From positions 269,337-333,336 of the forward strand of contig CAJTLP010000003.1 of NCBI GenBank assembly GCA_910577195.1: 64,000 nt of DNA. Direction: 5' to 3'. Within the stretch, counting starts at the first letter, position 1. Each line of letters starts with the position of its first letter. This document shows positions 53,020 through 61,659 of the stretch, piece by piece. The stretch is from an uncultured Eubacterium sp. GTDB lineage: Bacteria; Bacillota; Clostridia; Oscillospirales; Acutalibacteraceae. A program made the translations under genes and the position numbers. Below the pieces are notes generated by a model. The model was not told the DNA's origin and did no database searches. It saw nothing but the letters and a program-made list of their open reading frames with translations.

Positions 53020-53715
53020 TTATTTTACAAACATTACGGAGGCAGCAATTAAATACTGACCTGCATAATAGAGAAAATGATTGATAAAATAGTGGATTGG
53101 TTTATCGCTTCCTCTTCCAAAAAAGGTATTTGAAAGAACTGTGTCAGACAGCAGGAATAACACAGATCCCACAGCCATTAAAATATAGCCCTTCTGGAAG
53201 CTGCTGACAAACACAGCGATTATTGAAATCACGGTAGTCATTGCAAGAAATGCAACATAAACTGCAACAATTCTTCTGTAAGCGCCGTAATGCACCTTCA
53301 TTACATTTGCCATAGCAACTGTTGCATAACCGATTACAGCAGAAACAACAACAGAAATAAGGACAAGCCACCACTTTATTCTGAGAGAATAAATAACAGC
53401 ACAGGTATAGAAAATGTGACCTACAAGGAAAAAGATGAATCCACCCTTGAGATAAACCTTTTCATCCTGTTTATACACACCCTTTAAATCAAGCAGGATA
53501 TCACCCACCAGTCCTAATGCACCGCCCATAATAATCAATGAGCCGTATGTATAAGCTCCGTTGTTGTGAATCAGCGCAAATACCGCTGTCAAAAGATAGC
53601 ACAGGCTTGAAACAGATTTGAACAAAAGATTTTTAATGCTGAAGCCCAATCTCCTCTGATAGCAAAAAATCAAGGAAACAACTACGCCGACTGCAAGAAC
53701 AATGTAATAAAACAT
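53020..53715 (-). CDS. YhhN family membrane protein (lysoplasmalogenase-like)
   Basis: This 231-residue protein has about eight TM helices and the family landmarks GDILLDL, FFLVGHIFY and SDTVLS. TMEM86/YhhN members hydrolyse the vinyl-ether bond of lysoplasmalogens; plasmalogens do occur in anaerobic Clostridia, so this activity is plausible but untested here. The start is 3 bp after the MATE stop, and its AAAGGAG lies inside the MATE gene, so the two are coupled. Confidence 0.78.
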   Translation of the reverse strand: MFYYIVLAVGVVVSLIFCYQRRLGFSIKNLLFKSVSSLCYLLTAVFALIHNNGAYTYGSLIIMGGALGLVGDILLDLKGVYKQDEKVYLKGGFIFFLVGHIFYTCAVIYSLRIKWWLVLISVVVSAVIGYATVAMANVMKVHYGAYRRIVAVYVAFLAMTTVISIIAVFVSSFQKGYILMAVGSVLFLLSDTVLSNTFFGRGSDKPIHYFINHFLYYAGQYLIAASVMFVK

Positions 53716-53718
53716 AAC

Positions 53719-55065
53719 TTAATCTCCTTTTGCAAGTTTTTTGAATTGCTGTTGTTTCTTTAAGTATATCACAAGTAGGGGTATGTCTGCAAGTAGCCAG
53801 GCAAAAGGACCGGCATAACATATTGCATTGAAGCCTATATAAGGTGTAAAAATCAGTGCTACTGCCAGCCTGCCGAAGAATTCACCTGCCCCTGCAATCA
53901 TATTTGCATACGTGAAGCCCAGTCCCTGAAGCGTATTTCTGAACACGAACAGGGTCGCAACTAAGCTGTAACACTGAGCAATGGCTAACAAGTAATGCTT
54001 AGCGGCATACATAATATCCTCGTTATAATCAGTCATAAATAGCGTAACAACTGACGGACCGACAAGAATCAAAATCAGGCTGCATACTACAGATACAAGA
54101 ATATCAAGAATAAATATTTTTCTTACACTCTTAATAATTCTATCATAATTGCCTGCGCCGTAATTTTGGGAGACAAAGGTCATTGTGCCTACACCCAGAC
54201 CTGACATAGGGATATTGAGCACCTGCTCAACACGACCTGCTGCAGTAAAGCCTGCAATAACATTTGAGCCAAATCCGTTTACTGCTGTCTGCAAGGTCAT
54301 AGAGCCGATAGACGTAATCGTGAACTGAAGGGAAATCGGAATACCCAGCTTAATCTGTTTCCAGGATACCTTCATATTGAGCCTTAATTCTGACCTTGTG
54401 ATATTATATTCCTTATTGAATTTCAGAACATATATACCTGTCAAAACAGCGGATGTAAGCTGTGAAATTGCTGTTGCCCAAGCAGCACCGACAACACCCC
54501 ATTTGAAATATCCTACAAAAAGAAAATCCAAAGCTAAGTTAACACACACGCTTACAATCAGAAAATAGAGGGGCTTTTTACTCTCACCTACAGCCCTTGC
54601 AAGTGCATTAAAATTGTTCTGAGCCATTTGTATGGGAACTGCAAAATAAAGTATATTTATGTATGAAGCTGAAATTTGAATGATATTATCCGGTGTGTCA
54701 ATTAATCTCAGAAGAGGCATAGAAAGAAGATGCGCAACCACTGCAATTACAATACCGATGAGAAAGGAGAAAGTAATGCTGTTCCCTGCATAGGCATTCA
54801 TCTTTTTTCTGTCACCTGCACCAAAGCTTTGTGCAACAGGAATTGTAAAACCGGATGTCAAGCCCAGTGCAGTACCGATGATAAAGCTGTTGATTGATCC
54901 CACATTACCAACGGCGGCAAGAGCATCTGTTCCTACAAATCTTCCGACTATGATATTATCCACCAAACCATAGCAATACTGCAGCAGCGAGCTGCCCATT
55001 ATTGGTATTGAAAACAGTATTATTCCTGAAATTGGCTTACAGGTCAGCAAATTATTATTTTTCAT
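53719..55065 (-). CDS. MATE family Na+/H+-driven exporter
   Basis: A 448-residue, 12-TM MATE transporter: two homologous halves with PIMGSSLLQYCYGLVDNIIVGRFVG at the N-terminus and GLGVGTMTFVSQNYGAGNYDR opening the second half (NYGAG mirrors SFGAG in the first). It probably expels a cationic drug or metabolite. The start follows AGGGA. The substrate cannot be inferred; it is co-transcribed with the YhhN gene. Confidence 0.93.
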   Translation of the reverse strand: MKNNNLLTCKPISGIILFSIPIMGSSLLQYCYGLVDNIIVGRFVGTDALAAVGNVGSINSFIIGTALGLTSGFTIPVAQSFGAGDRKKMNAYAGNSITFSFLIGIVIAVVAHLLSMPLLRLIDTPDNIIQISASYINILYFAVPIQMAQNNFNALARAVGESKKPLYFLIVSVCVNLALDFLFVGYFKWGVVGAAWATAISQLTSAVLTGIYVLKFNKEYNITRSELRLNMKVSWKQIKLGIPISLQFTITSIGSMTLQTAVNGFGSNVIAGFTAAGRVEQVLNIPMSGLGVGTMTFVSQNYGAGNYDRIIKSVRKIFILDILVSVVCSLILILVGPSVVTLFMTDYNEDIMYAAKHYLLAIAQCYSLVATLFVFRNTLQGLGFTYANMIAGAGEFFGRLAVALIFTPYIGFNAICYAGPFAWLLADIPLLVIYLKKQQQFKKLAKGD

Positions 55066-55147
55066 TGAATTAAATCCCTGAATATTTTTTTTAATACAAT
55101 ACCACTATGGATATACTTAGTCAATGAAAACAAGCAAAAAATTTGAT

Positions 55148-55690
55148 TTATTTTTCTATTTCCATTGTATAGAATTTTGCTTTAAAGGTTACACTGCCGT
55201 CAAGCTTTGAATATTCACCATAGTGATGAAAAGTAAGTCCGCATTTTTCCATAACTCTGCCGGATGCAGGATTGTCAACAGCATGGTCGGAGCATATCTT
55301 ATTTACTCCAAGCTCGTTATGTGCAAAGCTGATAATTGCTTTCATAGCCTCTGTGGTATAACCTTTATTCCAGCAGTCATATCTGATATTATAGCCAAAT
55401 CCCCAATAGCCCTGCATAAAGTTATCCTCACCGATTGAGCCGCTGCCGATGAGCTGTCCGTTTTCTTTTAACACAAAGCCCCAGTTCCATTCCGTTTTTT
55501 CATCAGCTAAAGAACCCAGCCAATCCTTTGCAATATTGATATCATCATATCCTGTATAGGACATAAACTTGCTGACGCGTTCATCACTGCACCATTCCAT
55601 AACCGCCTTAGCATCAGCTACTGTCAGTGGTCTTAATATAAGTCTGTCGGTTTCGATTACAGGCTCTTTGTGCCATATTACATTCATCAT
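55148..55690 (-). CDS. GNAT N-acetyltransferase, RimJ/RimL-like
   Basis: This 180-residue GNAT enzyme begins with ETDRLILRPL, typical of the RimJ/RimL/SpeG type, and has acetyl-CoA motif region NIRYDCWNKGYTTEAMKAII (an N-x-G-Y variant) and NPASGRVMEKCGL. The acceptor amine is unknown; ribosomal-protein N-termini or small molecules are both possible. The start follows GAGGT. It follows the methyltransferase gene at 33 bp and may belong to the same leader-controlled operon. Confidence 0.88.
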   Translation of the reverse strand: MMNVIWHKEPVIETDRLILRPLTVADAKAVMEWCSDERVSKFMSYTGYDDINIAKDWLGSLADEKTEWNWGFVLKENGQLIGSGSIGEDNFMQGYWGFGYNIRYDCWNKGYTTEAMKAIISFAHNELGVNKICSDHAVDNPASGRVMEKCGLTFHHYGEYSKLDGSVTFKAKFYTMEIEK

Positions 55691-55723
55691 TTTATTTACC
55701 TCATTTCTAATAATAATTATAAT

Positions 55724-56497
55724 TTAGTTCTTTCTGAAAATATCAAGCATATGGATTGAAAAGCCTGTTAAATCTTCTCTTTCACAAATGGTTGATAAAA
55801 ATTTCATATATTCATTAAATTCTCGTTTATTAAGTTTATCCAAATCATTACTGTATAAATAGGACAGCATATCAACACCTACAAAATGCAGCCTTGTAAC
55901 ATTATAATCCTTCATAAGATGATCTATATCAGGCTTTCGGTAAAGTTCAAAAACCTCATTAGGACTGGAACGAGCGTGATAGTTTTCATCAATCATACCC
56001 TTTTTCAGCAAGCCAAGAATTTTTCTTTTATAAAACATTTTATACATACAGGTATCATTATTGCAGTAAGCGGCATAGATAATACCGCCGTGCTTTGCAA
56101 CCCTGATTGCCTCGCGGATTGCTTTGTGCTTATCATCATCCGTGAACAAATGGTACATAGGACCGAGCAGCAGTACGATATCATATGTATTGCTTTCCAA
56201 AAAGCTGAGGTCACAGGCATTTCCCTCATAGATATTTATGTGATGCTTACGCTTAACCTTTCTTTTCATAATTTCGATATTATGCGGTACAAGCTCTACT
56301 GCATCAACCTCATAGCCTTTATCCGCTAATTCAAGTGAATATCTGCCTGTGCCTGCACCGATTTCCAGGATTTTAGAATCCGGCTTGAGATATTTCTCAA
56401 TATATCGCATAGTTGTAAGATATTCAGGCAAATGGCTTTTTCTCGTTAATCTTTTATCCTCATTGTAGCTGTTGTAATAGTTAATAATATTATTCAT
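55724..56497 (-). CDS. Class I SAM-dependent methyltransferase
   Basis: A 257-residue protein. SAM motif I ILEIGAGTGRYSLELA is at about residues 42-57, followed by the acidic end of strand 2 (DAVELVPHN) and motif IV NTYDIVLLLGPMYHL. This is a small-molecule-type methyltransferase; its substrate is unknown. The ATG at 56497 is used; a TTG at 56503 sits closer to GAGG and would add two residues and overlap the previous stop. It is coupled to the upstream GNAT gene and lies behind the leader-peptide/terminator region. Confidence 0.87.
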   Translation of the reverse strand: MNNIINYYNSYNEDKRLTRKSHLPEYLTTMRYIEKYLKPDSKILEIGAGTGRYSLELADKGYEVDAVELVPHNIEIMKRKVKRKHHINIYEGNACDLSFLESNTYDIVLLLGPMYHLFTDDDKHKAIREAIRVAKHGGIIYAAYCNNDTCMYKMFYKRKILGLLKKGMIDENYHARSSPNEVFELYRKPDIDHLMKDYNVTRLHFVGVDMLSYLYSNDLDKLNKREFNEYMKFLSTICEREDLTGFSIHMLDIFRKN

Positions 56498-56499
56498 TG

Positions 56500-56961
56500 T
56501 CAATTCAGCCTCTTTTCATAATCAATAATTATCATTCGTTTATTTATCCTTTTCTCTGCCCCTGTGGGAACATAGCCAAGCTTTTCATATACATAGCAAT
56601 TCCGGCTTTCCTGCTTAATTGTATCAAGACGCCATATGTTATAATGGGGATATAAAGCCTCAGCCAAAGCTATGGCTCGCTGAGCAATTCCTTGATTTCT
56701 ATACTTTTTCAGCACAAAAAGGTTTGCAAGATAACCTATTCCGTCTCTTTCACCTATCCATATTTCACCGGCTTTTGCACCATTCATCATTATCCAATAC
56801 ATATCAACACAGGATGCTTTCTTGGAAAACCTTTTATACCCCTGCAAAACAGGACTGATTATGTCAAAGTATTTAAAAAATATATCCCAAAAACCGATTT
56901 TCTGCATAATCCACGCTGATTTTAATTCGCTTTGCTCTATTCTTACCAACTGAATATTCAT
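56500..56961 (-). CDS. GNAT N-acetyltransferase
   Basis: A 153-residue GNAT enzyme with acetyl-CoA loop KYRNQGIAQRAIALAEALYP (R-x2-G-I-A pattern) and the C-terminal NCYVYEKLGYVPTG. It is the first gene after an apparent attenuator: its start is about 10 nt after the U-tract of a strong terminator, with TTGAGG as ribosome site. The acceptor is unknown. The attenuated arrangement resembles genes induced by a translation-targeting drug or amino-acid shortage. Confidence 0.87.
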   Translation of the reverse strand: MNIQLVRIEQSELKSAWIMQKIGFWDIFFKYFDIISPVLQGYKRFSKKASCVDMYWIMMNGAKAGEIWIGERDGIGYLANLFVLKKYRNQGIAQRAIALAEALYPHYNIWRLDTIKQESRNCYVYEKLGYVPTGAEKRINKRMIIIDYEKRLN

Positions 56962-56972
56962 AAATAAACCTC

Positions 56973-57013
56973 AAAAAAATAAGCACTGATAAACCATAAG
57001 TTCATCAGTGCTT
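56973..57013 (-). terminator. Attenuator-type terminator between leader peptide and GNAT gene
   Basis: On the minus strand AAGCACTGAT and ATCAGTGCTT form a 10-bp stem with a 13-nt loop, followed by ATTTTTTT. It lies 22 nt after the leader ORF stop and directly before the GNAT ribosome site, so it would block the operon unless disrupted. Confidence 0.8.
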
Positions 57014-57035
57014 AAAATAAATTATGATACTATAA

Positions 57036-57137
57036 TTATTCCCTAACAAAACTCCGATGAACACACGACGAATAAGCCCACGCATAATATGCGGGAGCGT
57101 ACTGCTGTGAATGAAGTTTTGAAGTTAAATAAAACAT
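57036..57137 (-). CDS. Leader peptide (33 codons) of the GNAT-methyltransferase operon
   Basis: An ORF of 33 codons with ATG and AGAGG at 8 nt, inside the transcript that begins at the consensus promoter upstream and ends at the terminator downstream. The middle reads YAPAYYAWAYSS, dense in Tyr/Ala with one Trp, and it ends in basic RSFVRE. No homology is recognised. Placement between promoter and terminator suggests ribosome stalling (aromatic amino-acid shortage, or an antibiotic) refolds the RNA. An internal palindrome CGCATA-T-TATGCG within the ORF could take part. It is not a usual protein gene. Confidence 0.6.
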   Translation of the reverse strand: MFYLTSKLHSQQYAPAYYAWAYSSCVHRSFVRE

Positions 57138-57162
57138 AATATGTACCTCTCTATTAATTATC

Positions 57163-57191
57163 AACATAACACAGGCATATAAATTTGTCAA
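57163..57191 (-). promoter_or_regulatory. Promoter of the leader peptide/GNAT/methyltransferase operon
   Basis: On the minus strand TTGACA (57191-57186), a 17-bp spacer and TATGTT (57168-57163) lie 26 bp before the leader ORF. Confidence 0.75.
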
Positions 57192-57230
57192 GGAATAATT
57201 TTAAATATATTTGCTTTGCCGACAAAATAC

Positions 57231-57263
57231 ACTATAACCACTCATTGTCTGAGTGGTTATAGT
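57231..57263 (-). terminator. Terminator of the sigma factor/surface protein operon
   Basis: A perfect 14-bp stem (ACTATAACCACTCA/TGAGTGGTTATAGT) with a 5-nt loop lies 12 bp after the surface-protein stop, followed on the minus strand by GTATTTTG. Confidence 0.82.
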
Positions 57264-57274
57264 ATAATAAAAAA

Positions 57275-60200
57275 TCATCTTACTGTTACCGGTTGTCCAA
57301 CGGACCAATCGGTATAAACATCACTTCCGTTTATGCGCTGATAGGTTCTTATTTTTACAAGATACTGACCTTTGCTCACGCCTTTAAATTCAGCCTTTGT
57401 GTTGTTATTTCCAAAAGCTATCGTTGTTCCGCCTGAGCCGCTGCCCGGCTTTTCATATTTTACTTGATAGCCGGCTGCACCTTCTACGGCATTCCAGTTT
57501 ACAAGAATACTGTTGGACGTGGTTGTGATCTTCAATTGCGGGTTCTGAAGTTCATTTACAATAAAAAAGCTTACTGTGGTTTCTCCCTGATAATATTCAG
57601 AATCAATTGAAATATGCGCATTATATTTACCGATTTCCATTCTTCCCTCATCTAATGTAAGGGTATAATCAGATATCAAATTTCCATTCTTTTCCCTAAC
57701 AGAAATTTCAGGTTTTTTTACCGTACCATCATAGGTAAATACTGTTTTTGATAAGGTAACAACAGGAGAATAAAGTGTTGTAGTTGATGCGATATTACCG
57801 CATACTTTACATTTATGCTCTATTTTTCCGTTTGCAGTAAAGGACGCTTTGCTGATTACTTCCTCAGTATCAGAGTGCGGCACTGCAGCGATTGCTTTCC
57901 CCTTTTTCAGCACCTTATTACATACTGTACAAACCGTATCACCTGTATATCCCTTTTCAACACAGGTCGGCTCCTTTGCATTAACAATCCTTGTTACAGT
58001 ATTTTCATTATGCTCTACGGCTGCTGTTTCCCTGCCTTTTTCAAGAATTTCATTACATCCGCTGCAGGCTATGTCACCACTATAACCTTTGTTAATACAG
58101 GTAGGTTCAACAACATTAGTAATATACGTACCTGCATTATGCGTACATCCTTTAACAAAAATATTGGTTGAGCCTTCAAGGATAAGGCCGTCCATTGATA
58201 CAGTAATCTTTAAGCTATGTGTTCCGTAAGTACTTGTATCGTATTCCATACGTGCATCATACTGCTTCAGCATATCACTTGTGATAGCACCGCCGCTTAT
58301 AAGAACAATGCTTGCTGAACTGATATCTATTTTTTCATTCAGTTCATACTCTGTTTTTTCAAGCTTTACAGTTTTTATAATATTTGTCGCCAATCCATAA
58401 TGGGCATAGAGATTCATATCCTCATTTACTATAAAATCATTTTCAACCTTTTCACCATATTCTTTCTCTGTATACCAGCCTAAAAATTTTGTCAATCCTG
58501 ATGATTTTAAATCAGGAGCATCCAAGCGATCACCTTTATTACGGGTAAGCACCGTATCGTCCTTTGCATTATTGGTATACAATGTGATGAAACAAATATT
58601 TTCATCTCTCACCCAGTGTGCATAATACATCACACTGTCAAGGGATTCAACCTTATCACTTGCTTCCAGCTTTACACCACCATCAGCCTCTGTATACCAA
58701 CCGTCAAATCTGTAATTCGGCTTCGCTGCCATTGGGAGTTCACCAAATGCCTGTGTATATCCATACTCAAGATAATCAATCTTTTCATTTGTGCTGCTTA
58801 ATACACCGCCATTGGCATTGAAATAAATTTTAACGTTAACAGGTTTCCACTTTGCTTTAAGTGTATGATTAAGTGCAGTGTCACCAACACCGGTATAATC
58901 ATTTATTTTATTATTTCCATTATACCAGCCCTCAAAGATAAAGCCGTTCTTTTCAGGAACAGGAAGTTCGCCATAGCTGTTATGGGAATAGATTGTTTTA
59001 CTCTTTATATTACATATTCCGCCGTCACAATCAAAGGTAACGGTTGCCTTTGTTTTATACCACAGCGCATAAAGGGTTTCATAATAATTTTCAAGCTCTA
59101 AGACTGTATCGTTTGTGATATGAATGGTATCAAAATTTTCGTTATACGCACACCAGCCAAGAAAATTCCAGCCCTCTCTTGTGGGAACAGGCAAATCCCC
59201 ATATGGCCTGCCATAGATGAAATCCTTTGATTTCACATCACATTTACCGCCATTGGCATCAAAGTTCACTGTAAGCACTTCATTTTCATCTATCCAAAGT
59301 GCAATAAGTGTTCCGTCACCGAATGGATTATCCTGCCGCCACTGGTCAGTCGTTTTATAAATCCGCGAATTGAACTTATCATACCAGCCTACAAAATAAT
59401 AGCCGTCTTTCACAGGTATCGGCAAATCAACGGATGGTCTCATACTTGATACCTTAAGCGAAGTAACAGCACATTTTCCACCGTCTGCATCAAAGGATAT
59501 TGTTTGTACATAAACCCATTTTGCTGTTACAACTGCATCCTTTTCCTGATTATATATTGTATTATCTGACAGAGGCGTTTCATACTTGCGTCCATCCTGG
59601 CGCTTATAGCTAATGTCCTTATTATACCAGCCGATAAAATCATATCCGTCTTTTTCAGGCACAGGCAATTTGCCGACAGGCTTTCCGTATGTAACCTCAA
59701 TGCTGTTTATATTACACTTGCCGCCGTTGGCATCAAATACCATTGAATAGGTATGTTTCACAATCTCTTCAGCAGGCAGTTCAATCGGTAATGTTACATC
59801 CGCTTTTGTTGTGCTTTCCTGTTTATCGTTTATGCTATTCGACTTAGCCGTTACCGGCTGAGGTGTATTTTGCTTGCTTGTTTTTTCCGATTCTTTTATC
59901 GGCTGCGTTGTGGCTTCTTCTTCCGTTTTCTTGGCAGTTGTTGAAGGAACTTCCTCGACCACAGTTTCATTATCATCTTCAGCACTTGCTATGAGTCCCC
60001 ATTCCTGGAGCTTTTCCGAAATAGAATTCACAACCTCCTGTGCAACGTTATAATCAAACACCTTTGCAATAACCGTATTTGCGGTTAACGCAGATAAGAG
60101 AATGATACACGCAATAAGCGATGCACGCATAGCACGGCTCATATTATTAAATTTGTTCCTATGGCACAGTTTCAGAATTTTATCATAGCCTGCAAAAGGA

Positions 60201-60397
60201 ATAATCACCGCACGGTTGTCATCTTCATCCAGCTTACTCAGCAAATCAATACACTCATCAATAAGCTCAGTATCCATTTCATCAGCCTTTTCAATTTCTT
60301 CATCAATTACTGAATTCAGAAAAGCTTTCATTTCACCGACAAAAAGCTTATCAGAATACAAACAGCCGATTGCATTTTTATCTACTGTAATATTCAA
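57275..60397 (-). CDS. Transmembrane InlB-repeat surface protein with anti-sigma-like N-terminus
   Basis: A 1040-residue protein. The N-terminal about 88 residues are cytoplasmic and acidic, then comes one TM helix (about 91-112). A Thr/Glu/Lys-rich stalk (about 140-205) leads to about six InlB B-repeats (Flg_new; about 214-665), each with FDANGGKC and DGYxFxGWY. A bacterial-Ig-like segment follows (about 670-760). Two or three Cys-rich modules (EPTC-x5-GYTGD-x-VCTVC; about 765-880) come next, then a Gly/Ser-containing fibronectin-III-like end. Its ATG overlaps the sigma-factor stop by 4 nt, so the N-terminus probably binds that sigma factor and the ectodomain senses an external cue. No LPXTG motif is seen. 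Confidence 0.82.
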   Translation of the reverse strand: MNITVDKNAIGCLYSDKLFVGEMKAFLNSVIDEEIEKADEMDTELIDECIDLLSKLDEDDNRAVIIPFAGYDKILKLCHRNKFNNMSRAMRASLIACIILLSALTANTVIAKVFDYNVAQEVVNSISEKLQEWGLIASAEDDNETVVEEVPSTTAKKTEEEATTQPIKESEKTSKQNTPQPVTAKSNSINDKQESTTKADVTLPIELPAEEIVKHTYSMVFDANGGKCNINSIEVTYGKPVGKLPVPEKDGYDFIGWYNKDISYKRQDGRKYETPLSDNTIYNQEKDAVVTAKWVYVQTISFDADGGKCAVTSLKVSSMRPSVDLPIPVKDGYYFVGWYDKFNSRIYKTTDQWRQDNPFGDGTLIALWIDENEVLTVNFDANGGKCDVKSKDFIYGRPYGDLPVPTREGWNFLGWCAYNENFDTIHITNDTVLELENYYETLYALWYKTKATVTFDCDGGICNIKSKTIYSHNSYGELPVPEKNGFIFEGWYNGNNKINDYTGVGDTALNHTLKAKWKPVNVKIYFNANGGVLSSTNEKIDYLEYGYTQAFGELPMAAKPNYRFDGWYTEADGGVKLEASDKVESLDSVMYYAHWVRDENICFITLYTNNAKDDTVLTRNKGDRLDAPDLKSSGLTKFLGWYTEKEYGEKVENDFIVNEDMNLYAHYGLATNIIKTVKLEKTEYELNEKIDISSASIVLISGGAITSDMLKQYDARMEYDTSTYGTHSLKITVSMDGLILEGSTNIFVKGCTHNAGTYITNVVEPTCINKGYSGDIACSGCNEILEKGRETAAVEHNENTVTRIVNAKEPTCVEKGYTGDTVCTVCNKVLKKGKAIAAVPHSDTEEVISKASFTANGKIEHKCKVCGNIASTTTLYSPVVTLSKTVFTYDGTVKKPEISVREKNGNLISDYTLTLDEGRMEIGKYNAHISIDSEYYQGETTVSFFIVNELQNPQLKITTTSNSILVNWNAVEGAAGYQVKYEKPGSGSGGTTIAFGNNNTKAEFKGVSKGQYLVKIRTYQRINGSDVYTDWSVGQPVTVR

Positions 60398-60948
60398 AAT
60401 AAATTCCCTCCCTTGTCATTTTCTTCGAGAACCTCATCAATCAAGGATTTTATTTTAGTTCTCAATCGTGAGGTTCGGTTGGCAACTGCCGCAGGCTTGA
60501 TTGAATAATAATCACCGAGTTCTTTAAGACTGAGCCTTTGAACATACTTTTGCTGATACAATAATTGCTCATCTTCGCTCAATTTATTTATCAGTATTTC
60601 CTTAAGATAATCATAATCCAGATCAGCAGTGCGTTCAAAGCTTTCGTCAACGGATATGTTTTCAGCAGTCTCAAGATCTGCTCGTCTTTTTGCGTCACTG
60701 TAATATTCAGAAACACAACGCTTGACCATATTGTCCGCCACTCTGTATAAAAATGCTTTAGGATTTTCAATCGTCTCACCGTTAAGTATTTTATTGTAGT
60801 AAATCAAAAAGGCGTTCTGAATACAATCATCAACAGAAGCGATTGCTTCACCCAATCTGACTGTACAATATTTTGTCAGCAAAACGCCGTACATACTGTA
60901 TGCTTGCTGCAGCTTTTCATCTGCAGCAGCTTTGCTTATCTTCACCAT
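60394..60948 (-). CDS. ECF-type sigma-70 factor
   Basis: A 184-residue protein. Region 2 (IASVDDCIQNAFLIYYNKI, PKAFLYRVADNMVKR) and region 4 (LSEDEQLLYQQKYVQRLSLKELGDYYSIKPAAVANRTSRLRTKIK) are both clear. I use the ATG at 60948, which follows GAGGGGG; a start 30 bp upstream would place that site inside the gene. Upstream, TTGACA (61020-61015) with a 17-bp spacer and GACTAC (60997-60992) may be its promoter; the non-consensus -10 would suit autoregulation. It is co-translated with the membrane protein that follows, its presumed regulator. Confidence 0.9.
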   Translation of the reverse strand: MVKISKAAADEKLQQAYSMYGVLLTKYCTVRLGEAIASVDDCIQNAFLIYYNKILNGETIENPKAFLYRVADNMVKRCVSEYYSDAKRRADLETAENISVDESFERTADLDYDYLKEILINKLSEDEQLLYQQKYVQRLSLKELGDYYSIKPAAVANRTSRLRTKIKSLIDEVLEENDKGGNLF

Positions 60949-61049
60949 ACAATCCCCCTCTAAAAAGAATGAATTCATTTCTTTTCATAAGGTAGTCACA
61001 GAAAATAAAAAATATGTCAAAAAAAGTCGAAACTTTTTTAAAAAGAAAA

Positions 61050-61096
61050 TCCTGTAATAAATCTGCACGAATATTATGCAAGAATTTATTACAGGA
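61050..61096 (-). terminator. Terminator after the P-loop kinase-like gene
   Basis: A 13-bp perfect stem (TCCTGTAATAAAT/ATTTATTACAGGA) with a 21-nt loop is followed on the minus strand by TTTTCTTTTT, 9 bp after the stop. Confidence 0.88.
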
Positions 61097-61104
61097 CTTT
61101 TGCA

Positions 61105-61650
61105 TTAACTGTCCGAGTTAACCGTATTTGAATGGAACACATCATTTATCAGATAATCATTTACTTGCTTTCTGTTTTTGAAAACAATCAGGCTGACATC
61201 CGGATGTTCGTTTATCATTGCGTACAAATGCCGTCTGTTTTTGGAATTGAACTGCAGAACAGATTTGAAAAAAGCAATTTTACTTTTATCAAATTTTTCA
61301 ATATTGTTCTTACCGCCTACATCATCTCTCTGAATACCGTAATTTTTAATCACTCTTACAATCGAGCCGACCAGGCAGCTAAAAGGACTGAAATCGAAAT
61401 AGAATACTGTATCGCACAGCTTTAATCTGTCACAAACGGATTCAATATGATTTCCGTCGATAATCCATTCAGGCTTTTGCATTTCTTCTTTTAATATTGA
61501 ATTGGCAGTAGCTTCGTCCGCTCTCTGCCAATTATCCGTCCAAAAGATTTTATCAATAAAAATCAGGGGGATATCAAGCTTTTTACTGAGCTGTCTTGCG
61601 AAAGTGGTTTTGCCGGAACCATTACCACCGATAATCATAATTCTTTTCAT
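61105..61650 (-). CDS. P-loop NTPase, adenylate-kinase/topology-modulation (FlaR) type
   Basis: This 181-residue protein has Walker A IIGGNGSGKTTFARQLS at residues 6-22, then IDKIFWTDNW and PEWIIDGNH, the arrangement of FlaR-like or AAA_17 small kinases. Family members annotated as DNA topology modulation proteins are probably small-molecule or nucleotide kinases. The substrate is unknown. The start follows AAGGAC, and the gene begins 9 bp after the upstream acetyltransferase stop. Confidence 0.85.
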   Translation of the reverse strand: MKRIMIIGGNGSGKTTFARQLSKKLDIPLIFIDKIFWTDNWQRADEATANSILKEEMQKPEWIIDGNHIESVCDRLKLCDTVFYFDFSPFSCLVGSIVRVIKNYGIQRDDVGGKNNIEKFDKSKIAFFKSVLQFNSKNRRHLYAMINEHPDVSLIVFKNRKQVNDYLINDVFHSNTVNSDS

Positions 61651-61659
61651 ACAATGTCC

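Noticed and set aside
58616..59101. Opposite-strand open frames within the InlB-repeat gene and other long genes
   Set aside because: They are shadows of real genes: no ribosome sites, low-complexity or cysteine/histidine-skewed translations, and inside well-supported coding sequence.
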